Positions 1 through 4,847 of a stretch of DNA of 5,274 nucleotides are shown piece after piece (position 1 is the stretch's first letter; every line of letters starts with the position of its first letter). The stretch comes from Clostridiales bacterium DTU023 (GTDB lineage: Bacteria > Bacillota > Clostridia > Saccharofermentanales > DTU023). The stretch is taken from contig LFTF01000089.1 of assembly GCA_001512945.1 (NCBI GenBank), positions 1 through 5,274 on the forward strand, in the 5' to 3' direction. Position numbers and translations under genes: made by a program. The notes below the pieces were generated by a model, which saw nothing but the letters and a program-made list of their open reading frames with translations, searched no databases and was not told the origin of the DNA.

Positions 1-2
1 AT

Positions 3-377
3 GATATTGAACATGAGCTTAGTGCAAAGTATGACTGTGCACATGGCGCAGGTCTGGCTGTGGTAATGCCAGCCGTCTTTAGCTATTACCTCAAACATAA
101 TGTGAACCGTTTTGCTCAGGTCGCGACGAGAGTATGGGGATGCCAGATGGATTTTGCCAACCCTGAAAACACTGCAAAAGAAGGTATTGAAGCGCTGCGT
201 AGGTTCTTTATTTCTATTGGCATGCCGAAGAATTTTGCAGAAATTGATGCTAAAGAAGAAGATATCGAAGAGCTTGCCCACCTTGCTTGTTATGGAGATG
301 GCAGAACCGGCACTATTGGCGGCTTAGTGCCTTTAAATCAAAAAGACGTGGAGAACATCTATCGGCTTATGTTGTAA
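3..377 (+). CDS. Iron-containing alcohol dehydrogenase (butanol-dehydrogenase type), C-terminal part
   Basis: This is the last 124 codons of an iron-dependent alcohol dehydrogenase, cut by the window's left edge; the reading frame enters at base 3. These cytosolic enzymes interconvert aldehydes and alcohols with NAD(P)H and are usually 380-400 residues long. The visible part starts with D-I-E-H-E-L-S-A followed by A-H-G-A-G-L-A. The His of HELSA (12-14) and the His of AHG (42-44) are ten residues apart, the same spacing as His267 and His277 of FucO. The second is a metal ligand in that family; the other His ligand would lie just outside the window. The helical C-terminus carries the typical YGDGRTGTIGGL stretch before the LNQKDVENIY end, and the TAA is at 375-377. 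The butanol dehydrogenase (BdhA/YqhD-like) subgroup fits best, but the substrate cannot be fixed from a fragment. It has no visible link to the transposon downstream. Confidence 0.9.
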   Translation, partial: DIEHELSAKYDCAHGAGLAVVMPAVFSYYLKHNVNRFAQVATRVWGCQMDFANPENTAKEGIEALRRFFISIGMPKNFAEIDAKEEDIEELAHLACYGDGRTGTIGGLVPLNQKDVENIYRLML

Positions 378-471
378 ATGAAACGACGAAAATAAGAATT
401 TTGAGCTGGAATAACTTAGGAAATCTGAAGGGAATATCCTTTTTTCTGGCAGCATCATTCGTCACTATTAC

Positions 472-517
472 ACGGGAGGGTGGCTATTCGCTGGTACGGA
501 GCCACCCTTCAGCCCGT
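472..517 (+). terminator. Strong hairpin downstream of the alcohol dehydrogenase, possible terminator
   Basis: A perfect 9-bp stem (AGGGTGGCT 477-485 with AGCCACCCT 500-508) is extended by five more pairs (ACGGG 472-476 with CCCGT 513-517) across a 4-nt bulge (TCAG). The loop is 14 nt. It lies 95 nt after the dehydrogenase stop codon and no gene is seen between them, so transcript termination or 3'-end protection is plausible. There is no run of T after the stem, which argues against a classical intrinsic terminator. A much weaker stem with a T-run (AAGG 428-431 with CCTT 438-441, T-run 440-445) lies just upstream. Confidence 0.4.
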
Positions 518-894
518 AATGGCCGATTGAAATGCAGCATATATTTTGCCCTTTGAAGATTTACTTTCCATCTTTTCTTAATGTAGCCATACCATCACGA
601 AGTTTGCGTAGATGCAGCAAACATCGCGCAAAAGTAGACCGTGATATATGAATGTACGTCGCATAACACAACGTAGAAAACATCCATAAGTTATCGTATG
701 TCGTCCCTCTATTAGCTAGAATATTACTCCAAATGTAAGCTAAGCTGACTATTTTCATGAAAAAATGACTTTTATAAAGCCGGCCGCCGCAGGGCTTTAC
801 CGATCGAATGAAAGGCCTATTTCACAATGCTTTTTCCCTCATTCTTCGTGCATTCTTCGTGAGCCTCTTTTTTTGACTGCACCTAGAGTAAAAC
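518..894. other. Gene-poor, AT-rich stretch with no recognisable gene
   Basis: No frame here has both a ribosome binding site and a recognisable protein. The only longer open frame is a 65-codon one on the minus strand (758 to 561), which lacks a Shine-Dalgarno sequence and shows no family motif. There is an inverted repeat AAAGCC 776-781 / GGCTTT 793-798 around a GC-rich loop. A 15-bp block at 729-743 (CCAAATGTAAGCTAA) recurs at 1040-1054 with one difference. The stretch looks like decayed or non-coding sequence beside a mobile element. Confidence 0.5.
840..861 (+). repeat. Tandem repeat of an 11-bp unit, two exact copies
   Basis: CATTCTTCGTG occurs twice without a gap (840-850 and 851-861) and is followed by a seven-T run at 868-874. 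It is most simply read as a slippage duplication in non-coding DNA. It falls 34 nt before the small broken frame starting at 895, so an effect on that frame's expression cannot be excluded, but nothing else supports one. Confidence 0.8.
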
Positions 895-1077
895 ATGGAC
901 AATGAAAAACCGCTGTAGCGCAGTGTTAACCACGTTCTTTATTTTGGTAGAGATGAATTGGATCCGGAACAAACAATTGATGAGTTCGTGATGGAACTTC
1001 TGGCTGATTGTTTACCGTGGTTGCGAGAGAATCACTGGCCCAAATGTAGGCTAAAAGGAGATCCCAGCATCTATTAA
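895..1077 (+). pseudogene. Small frame interrupted by an in-frame amber codon
   Basis: From ATG 895 the frame reads seven codons (M-D-N-E-K-P-L), meets TAG at 916-918, then continues open for 52 codons to TAA at 1075-1077. The part after the TAG looks like protein: acidic (DELDPEQTIDEF), then amphipathic (MELLADCLPWLRENHW), then a short basic tail. I do not recognise a family. No convincing Shine-Dalgarno sequence precedes 895. The simplest reading is a decayed gene, or a piece of one, where a sense codon such as CAG or TGG has become TAG. The alternative is that the frame is chance and never made protein. Recoding of the TAG, for example as pyrrolysine, would need a pylT/pylS system that is not visible here. 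It ends 74 nt before the transposon's left tip. Confidence 0.3.
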
Positions 1078-1151
1078 TAATTTCAAAATACACTTGAGCG
1101 AAAAGCGATGAATAAACAAGTCGTAATAAGGCTCAAATCGTGAGCAATAGA

Positions 1152-1234
1152 TGTTACTGCTAACGTAAATTGTCAGTAAATAGCCGAGCCTCTTTGTCCA
1201 TGAGCTGCCGATGTTGTTGTCCACTCCGGCAGGT
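1152..1234. repeat. Left transposon end: tip plus three transposase-type binding repeats
   Basis: The tip TGTTA at 1152 is followed by sites starting at 1171 (TGTCAGTAAATAGCCGA), 1195 (TGTCCATGAGCTGCCGA) and 1218 (TGTCCACTCCGGCAGGT). Offsets are 19, 24 and 23 bp, the same as at the right end. The first two sites share a G-CCGA 3' part. A further TGTCAC-TACCGG at 1254-1265, reaching almost to the ATPase stop codon, may be a fourth site, but its spacing (36 bp) breaks the pattern. By analogy with Mu and Tn7 these are probably where the transposase binds; that is inference. Confidence 0.75.
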
Positions 1235-1268
1235 TTCTTCCGTCGGCGCGTCGTGTCACTACCGGTGC

Positions 1269-2117
1269 TTAAATTTCCTGCTCAATCACGAATCGAACGT
1301 CGCGGCCGGACAGAACGCCCTTTTCGCGTTGCGCACCAAAGATCAGAGCATGCGTACAGATTTTGTTAATCATTCTCAGGCAGCCTATGGAAAACTGAAA
1401 GATTTCACTGAGTGCGTCATCGGCAAAGATCGGCGACGGTGCCCCGGCATCAGCGACTTGTTGTTTCACATAGCGGCAGGTGTCGGCTTCGTCGAGATAG
1501 CGGGTATAGCAGCGCATATTCACCCGCTGAGCGATGGCCCGGAAGGTCTGTCGCTGCAGTTTGTCATTCAGTTCCGGCTGTCCGGACAAGATGAGAGCCA
1601 GTGGGCTCTCCGAATCAATATTGAAGTTTAGAAGGAAACGTAGTTCCTCCAGCATTTCTCTGTCGAGCAGATGGGCTTCGTCGACAATAATCACAGGATG
1701 GATCTTCTGTGCCTGGACCATGTGCGCAATCTCTCGGTGTAAGAGTCGTTTGCTGTCACCGCGATAGAAAGCGCCGTCGACGCCGAGCTGACGCAGAATA
1801 CCGTTATAGAAATGACGCGGCGTGAGCTTCGAATCGGCCAGATACAAACAGCGATAGCGAAACGGATCCAGCTGACGCATCAATTTGCGGATCAGGGTGG
1901 ATTTGCCGCTGCCGCATTCGCCGGTCAGAAGCATAAACCACTGTCGTTCAATAGCATACTGCAGGCGTGCCAGCATCTCGTCGTGACGATCATTTAAGAA
2001 GAGATGGTCGACCGGGATAGCCCGGTCGAACGGGGTGTGCGTGAAATGGTAGAAGGCGTTGAATGAGGAGGATACTTTAGTCGATGTCTTTGAATCGAGT
2101 GGCACCGGTACGGTCAT
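1269..2117 (-). CDS. ExeA/TniB-like AAA+ ATPase of the transposon
   Basis: This 282-residue AAA+ ATPase is the likely regulator partner of the transposase; in relatives such as TniB and MuB it binds DNA and ATP and delivers target DNA. Walker A is GECGSGKST (66-74, Lys72). Walker B is IIVDEAH (143-149, Asp146-Glu147). A sensor-1-like LILSGQPEL follows at 175-183. QRVNMR (197-202) is a candidate arginine-finger region, and GCLRMINKICTHAL (245-258) is the sensor-2-like signature of ExeA proteins. I prefer the ATG at 2117, because AAAGGA lies 8 nt upstream; the ATG two codons earlier (2123) is too close to it. The gene overlaps the 3' end of the transposase gene by 41 nt in another frame, suggesting translational coupling. 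The stop TAA is at 1271-1269, 117 bp from the left tip. IstB of IS21 is an alternative ATPase type, but the ExeA signature and the partner transposase fit TniB-like better. Confidence 0.92.
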   Translation of the reverse strand: MTVPVPLDSKTSTKVSSSFNAFYHFTHTPFDRAIPVDHLFLNDRHDEMLARLQYAIERQWFMLLTGECGSGKSTLIRKLMRQLDPFRYRCLYLADSKLTPRHFYNGILRQLGVDGAFYRGDSKRLLHREIAHMVQAQKIHPVIIVDEAHLLDREMLEELRFLLNFNIDSESPLALILSGQPELNDKLQRQTFRAIAQRVNMRCYTRYLDEADTCRYVKQQVADAGAPSPIFADDALSEIFQFSIGCLRMINKICTHALIFGAQREKGVLSGRDVRFVIEQEI

Positions 2118-3396
2118 AGTCATTTTCCTTTCTTTGTCTGGCGGCCGCCAGGATACGTGAACCGTCCGCATCGACAAACGGCGTCGGCGTCCGTCTTTCG
2201 GTCGTGTGTTCGCCGATACGAAGTTCATGGATCACTTTCGGTTCCATGTGCGGATATTCCACCACCAAATCCATCGGATTATCACTGGCATAGGACACGT
2301 CGACCTTGAAGCCGATATATTCCGGACCGGCTTCCCATTTCTTACCGCCAAAAGACAGACACCCGGTCTTGTCGACCAGTCGGGATTCCGTCGTGCGAAA
2401 GGCCCGGTTCAATTCGTCCGCGGACAAAAAGCGCTGGATCTTTTTGTTCTCGCGAAATGCCTGACGCGGTGTTTTTTTGTCCAGCGCGCTGTGCGGTACC
2501 TCGTAGTAGAAGCTTTCCATCCAGCAGTCGAGGTCATGCTGGACCTGTTCAACAGAGGACGGGTGTTCTAGTTTCTCTTCGGCAACAAATTTGTCGAGTG
2601 TTTTGTTGAAAGCCTCGATTTTTCCCTTGCTTTCGGGCGAGTATGGACGCGATCGACTAAGGGAAATCGCAAGCTTCGTGCAGGTCTGTTTGAGCTGCCG
2701 TCCGATATAAACCCGGCCGTTGTCGGTGAACAGACGGTCCGGGATCCCGTAGGTCTCCATGGCGTGCCGAAAGCAATCCAGGACACAGTGGACATCCTGA
2801 CGGTCATAGACACGAATGCCCGTGACCATGCGGGTGGCATCATCGATAAAGGCGGAGACGTACAGTTGACGGGCTGGGCCTTTCGCGGTGGCGGGGAGCA
2901 CCAGGAGATATTTAATGTCCGCCTGCCAGAGATCATTTCTGCCGGTGCGTTCAAACCGTCGGGCGGCGCCCACACCCGTGCCGCGATACATCGCCAATTG
3001 ACACGTACCGTATCCCCGCCGGTAGAGCTGGTCCTGAAGCGTCGAGCGCTTCACGGAGCCGACGTCGATATATCCCTCATATTCGAGCAGGCGGATAATA
3101 TCGGCGACGCTACGTTCTGGAACCTCCCGGCGCAAGGTGACAGCCATATCGACCACCGATTCCGGAATCACACGAAGTGCCGACAGATCCCGCTCGGCCG
3201 GAAGGAGTCCCTCAAACCCGTTTTCTGCATAGGCAGCGAGCCAGCGCCGCAAGGTACGCTCGGAGACGCCGCTCTCTTCGCTGACGGCTTTCAACTTTTG
3301 GGTACGCCAAGCAAGATCCGGCGTCCCCGTAAGGAGCGGGGCGAGGATCTGAGCACGTGCATAGGCGGTGGCTTCTCGCGATTTGTTCTTGGTCAT
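2077..3396 (-). CDS. DD(35)E transposase, Mu/TniA-like
   Basis: This 439-residue transposase should cut and join the element's ends. Residues 32-66 form a helix-turn-helix (VSEESGVSERTLRRW) for end recognition. The RNase H-like core (rve fold) runs roughly 150-320. Its catalytic triad is Asp160 (WQADIKY), Asp225 (FTDNGR) and Glu261 (SKGKIEAFN), with 35 residues between the last two as in retroviral integrases. Residues about 340-385 (CLSFGGKKWEAG... onward) look like the beta-barrel found C-terminal in Mu-type transposases. Length fits TniA and Tn552-type proteins, which are typically near 450-560, at the short end. I chose ATG 3396. An in-frame TTG at 3438 would add 14 residues, but its AAAGG is only 2 nt away. 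That same AAAGG is well placed for an overlapping leader peptide whose stop overlaps this ATG. All catalytic residues are present and the frame is intact. Confidence 0.95.
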   Translation of the reverse strand: MTKNKSREATAYARAQILAPLLTGTPDLAWRTQKLKAVSEESGVSERTLRRWLAAYAENGFEGLLPAERDLSALRVIPESVVDMAVTLRREVPERSVADIIRLLEYEGYIDVGSVKRSTLQDQLYRRGYGTCQLAMYRGTGVGAARRFERTGRNDLWQADIKYLLVLPATAKGPARQLYVSAFIDDATRMVTGIRVYDRQDVHCVLDCFRHAMETYGIPDRLFTDNGRVYIGRQLKQTCTKLAISLSRSRPYSPESKGKIEAFNKTLDKFVAEEKLEHPSSVEQVQHDLDCWMESFYYEVPHSALDKKTPRQAFRENKKIQRFLSADELNRAFRTTESRLVDKTGCLSFGGKKWEAGPEYIGFKVDVSYASDNPMDLVVEYPHMEPKVIHELRIGEHTTERRTPTPFVDADGSRILAAARQRKENDYDRTGATRFKDID

Positions 3397-3434
3397 GGCA
3401 CAAAACCTGCTTTCTTCTTGTGTTGTGCCAACAT
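3393..3434 (-). CDS. 13-codon leader peptide overlapping the transposase start
   Basis: On the minus strand, AAAGG (3445-3441) is followed 6 nt later by an ATG (3434-3432). This opens a 13-residue frame, MLAQHKKKAGFVP, ending in TGA at 3395-3393. The A-T-G-A overlap puts its stop codon on top of the transposase ATG at 3396, the classic arrangement for translational re-initiation. The frame lies entirely in the 47-nt gap between the DUF6431-type gene and the transposase gene. The transposase also has a possible weak site of its own (GCAGG, 9 nt before its ATG). Nothing shows that the peptide is made; it may act only as a translational relay. Confidence 0.4.
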   Translation of the reverse strand: MLAQHKKKAGFVP

Positions 3435-3443
3435 ACAAGACCT

Positions 3444-3896
3444 TTAGCCTGGACAGAAGGCCCGAACGGGTGCAGGGGGCCAGTGGCCCCCTCTGACGAT
3501 GAGCGTGACCATATCGCCCAGGTCATAGAACAAGCGCGGGGGAAGTCGCAGTCGTGTCGAGATCCACATGTGGACCATGTTGAAGTACTGCCGAAAATAG
3601 CGAGTCCAGGCGCGCATCTTGCGGTGGGTTCGCTCGTCTGTCGGGATATCCGGTGTCCGAACACCGGCTACGACTTCGAACGTCTCCCGCGTATAGCGCT
3701 TGTACGGAATGAGTACATCCGGTAGTTCCGTATGGAGCTTGCCGCAGCTTTTCTCCTGACAGCGCAAACGACGCAGATTGTAGACCAATCGATGTCCCTC
3801 AGAATCTCGGACATAGCGTTTACGTCGATCCCGATACTTCAACTTTCCGCCACAAATGGGACAGAAAGACTCCGCTTCCCCCGTCACTAAAAACAC
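3444..3896 (-). CDS. DUF6431-type zinc-ribbon protein of the transposon
   Basis: This 150-residue protein is encoded first in the transposon's gene row. Its N-terminal half is a probable zinc ribbon: Cys12-x2-Cys15 and Cys46-x4-Cys51, with His55 nearby. A basic segment (KYRDRRKRYVRD) lies between the pairs and an LPDVLIPYKRYT stretch follows. Such ribbons resemble those at the front of several transposases and suggest DNA or protein binding. I assign DUF6431 from memory of this gene trio in Firmicute genomes; its function is not known to me. The second half is amphipathic and basic, without catalytic motifs. The only possible starts are GTG 3896 and GTG 3887, because a TGA lies in frame at 3902-3900; neither has a good ribosome binding site. 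The stop TAA at 3446-3444 lies 47 nt before the transposase ATG. A role as target selector or accessory factor, like TniQ/TnsD, is speculation. Confidence 0.8.
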   Translation of the reverse strand: MFLVTGEAESFCPICGGKLKYRDRRKRYVRDSEGHRLVYNLRRLRCQEKSCGKLHTELPDVLIPYKRYTRETFEVVAGVRTPDIPTDERTHRKMRAWTRYFRQYFNMVHMWISTRLRLPPRLFYDLGDMVTLIVRGGHWPPAPVRAFCPG

Positions 3897-3910
3897 GAAT
3901 CACTTGATTC
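3897..3910. promoter_or_regulatory. Palindrome abutting the first transposon gene, possible operator
   Basis: GAATCA 3897-3902 and TGATTC 3905-3910 form a perfect 6-bp inverted repeat around CT, directly touching the GTG at 3896. A second short palindrome, GAATA 3928-3932 / TATTC 3937-3941, contains TATGAT on the minus strand (3938-3933), which fits a -10 box; I find no matching -35 box. An operator for self-repression, or a small hairpin limiting initiation at the GTG, would both fit. The evidence is position and symmetry only. Confidence 0.3.
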
Positions 3911-3950
3911 AACGATAGAGCATGGTAGAATAATCATATTCTTTTGGGGT

Positions 3951-3991
3951 GAGCTCCGGGGTTGCCGCGAAACAACTTTTTCCCGGGGCTC
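3951..3991. promoter_or_regulatory. Strong hairpin inside the right end, upstream of the transposon genes
   Basis: GAGCTCCGGG (3951-3960) pairs with CCCGGGGCTC (3982-3991) over 10 positions, with one mismatch or G-U pair. Inside it GTTG (3961-3964) can pair with CAAC (3973-3976). If transcription of the transposon starts near the TATGAT at 3938-3933, this hairpin would be made only on transcripts entering from outside through the right tip. Hairpins in that position keep some insertion sequences (IS10, IS50) from being expressed by read-through; the comparison is inference. No T-run follows on either strand, so simple intrinsic termination is less likely. Confidence 0.45.
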
Positions 3992-4014
3992 TTCCTTTCT
4001 CAAGATTTTCTCGA

Positions 4015-4097
4015 TCACAAGAATATGGACACCATAACCGTCTACTCACGGACAGGCAACTCCGTCAGCAGCTGGACATTCAAAGCTGGCATTAACA
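4015..4097. repeat. Right transposon end: tip plus three transposase-type binding repeats
   Basis: Read inward on the minus strand from TGTTA at 4097, sites begin at 4078 (TGTCCAGCTGCTGACGG), 4054 (TGTCCGTGAGTAGACGG) and 4031 (TGTCCATATTCTTGTGA). Offsets are 19, 24 and 23 bp, identical to those of the left end. The two outer sites share a G-A-C-G-G 3' part; the third keeps only the TGTCC core. The matching geometry is the main reason for placing the boundary at 4097. Confidence 0.75.
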
Positions 4098-4409
4098 TAA
4101 ATAATCGTAGGTAATGGTTTCATTGAGATGAGTAGTTATCGTTTGTTCCACTGAATTGATCGAAACAACTTTTGTACTTAGTCGTAAATCAATATTATTT
4201 TCGCTATAGAACTCCCTTTTTTTCAAAAGAGGGGGCTCCATATCAGCCAAATCCAGCATCCATTCTTTTGAAAGTGGATAGGTGTTGTAAGGATAGACAT
4301 CTTTTTTGTCAATGATGGTGATGTCACCATCAAAGTTTTTCTTTACCAATTCATCCATAACATAAAACCCTGCTATGGATGCACCAATTATTACGACCTT
4401 ACGTTTCAT
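4092..4409 (-). pseudogene. Ferredoxin-reductase-type FAD oxidoreductase, truncated by the transposon
   Basis: The first 104 codons (4409-4098) encode the FAD-binding start of a pyridine-nucleotide/ferredoxin reductase of the BphA4/rubredoxin-reductase kind, normally about 400 residues. VVIIGASIAGF (residues 4-14) is the dinucleotide-binding loop, followed by an acidic strand end (ITIIDKK). YPYNTYPLSKEW matches the PYxRPPLSKE signature of this family. The fragment ends ITYDYL, where relatives continue into an ATG motif (IATGA/S). At that point the element begins: the next codon TGT and the stop TAA (4094-4092) come from its tip. The NAD(P)H-binding and C-terminal domains are gone and are not found left of the element. 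I prefer the ATG at 4409 because M-K-R-K-V-V-I-I-G is the usual family start. A GTG at 4481 would add 24 unusual residues and touches the Shine-Dalgarno sequence. The fragment cannot be a working reductase. Confidence 0.88.
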
Positions 4410-4416
4410 TTGTGTT

Positions 4417-4490
4417 TGCAGGGATGCTCTCACCTTAGTAGTGATAAACGAGGTGAGAAATTGTGATTTTTTACCCTGCACTCCTTTCTC
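4417..4490 (-). promoter_or_regulatory. Structured 5' leader separating Shine-Dalgarno and start codon
   Basis: Read on the minus strand, a strong ribosome binding site GAGAAAGGAG (4490-4481) is followed at once by TGCAGGG (4480-4474), which pairs perfectly with CCCTGCA (4423-4417). Nested inside, TCTCACCT (4458-4451) pairs perfectly with AGGTGAGA (4435-4428). When folded, the 64 nt collapse and the ribosome binding site sits about 7 nt (AACACAA) from the ATG at 4409. The second arm of the inner stem also hides an AGGTGAG. This could be a regulatory fold, a structured spacer that brings the site to the start codon, or a small palindromic insertion. Confidence 0.55.
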
Positions 4491-4778
4491 TTATGTGTGA
4501 TTTTTAAATGTGAACAGTCTTTATCTTTTGCAGCTTACAGTCTTAAATTTGATCAAGAATAATACACACCTGACTGTGAGCAACGCAACGCTCGCCTTGT
4601 GGCTTTACAGAAGGCACAATACGTCCCTTCACACGTTCACCTTTTCAAACGATTTGACGCTTAGGTCAGTCAGCTCCCTTGCCAAGCCCTCTCATCTGCA
4701 GCTGCCGAGCATACGCACACGTTGATTTTTTTCTTTTGAGTTGTAAATAGAGAATAACGGAAGCAAGAGGAGATTTTA

Positions 4779-4847
4779 GTGCGTAAGGTACATGTAAGTA
4801 GGCAAATCTTGCTATGTGAAGTCTATTTTGTATTCCACTGTATGTGA
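4779..4847 (+). CDS. 22-codon frame with a good ribosome binding site
   Basis: AAGAGGAG (4765-4772) lies 6 nt before a GTG at 4779, which opens 22 codons beginning M-R-K-V-H-V-S-R-Q-I-L and ending at TGA 4845-4847. The product is too short to assign. It may be a small peptide, a leader for what follows, or the surviving start of a gene lost by frameshift or deletion. The ribosome binding site is the only strong evidence. Confidence 0.25.
   Translation: MRKVHVSRQILLCEVYFVFHCM

Larger units (their letters stand above)
1152..4097 (-). mobile_element. TniA/TniB-type transposable element with three genes
   Basis: This 2,946-bp unit is bounded by 5'-TGTTA at the left and TAACA-3' at the right. 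Read inward, both ends match at 10 of the first 13 bases (TGTTAnTGCnAnC). Each then carries three TGTC(C/A) repeats at identical distances from the tip. Inside are only three genes, all on the minus strand: a zinc-ribbon DUF6431-type protein, a DD(35)E transposase and an ExeA/TniB-like ATPase. There is no passenger gene. The pairing of a Mu/retroviral-type transposase with an ATPase, plus repeated sites at the ends, is known from Mu, Tn552, Tn5053 and Tn7. The element is visibly more GC-rich than its flanks, which points to transfer. All three frames are intact, so activity is possible. No direct repeat of 4-6 bp flanks it (left flank ends AATAGA, right flank starts TAAATA). Confidence 0.85.

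Noticed and set aside
561..758. 65-codon minus-strand frame in the decayed stretch
   Set aside because: No Shine-Dalgarno sequence precedes the ATG and no family is recognisable; a remnant remains possible but unsupported.
1170..1631. Plus-strand open frame opposite the ATPase gene
   Set aside because: It is antisense to a gene with clear Walker motifs and covers the transposon end repeats; it has no ribosome binding site and no family motif.
2118..2228. ATPase start at 2228, giving 319 residues
   Set aside because: The extra 37 residues are Arg-rich antigenic noise from the transposase's overlapping frame and lie before the AAAGGA site that fits ATG 2117.
2568..2975. Minus-strand frame inside the transposase gene
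   Set aside because: It is a shifted reading of the transposase core, rich in Pro, Ser and Arg, with no motif of its own.
2764..3447. Long plus-strand frame opposite the transposase gene
   Set aside because: It mirrors the transposase in GC-rich sequence, where long antisense frames are common; the catalytic DDE gene on the other strand is the real one.
3212..3664. Minus-strand frame spanning the DUF6431-type/transposase junction
   Set aside because: It is the third frame over two well-supported genes, with a Cys/Arg-rich composition typical of an out-of-frame reading.
1152..4097. IS21-type element (IstA/IstB)
   Set aside because: The ATPase carries the ExeA/TniB-type signature, a third zinc-ribbon gene is present, and the ends show TGTTA tips with spaced TGTCC sites rather than IS21 ends.
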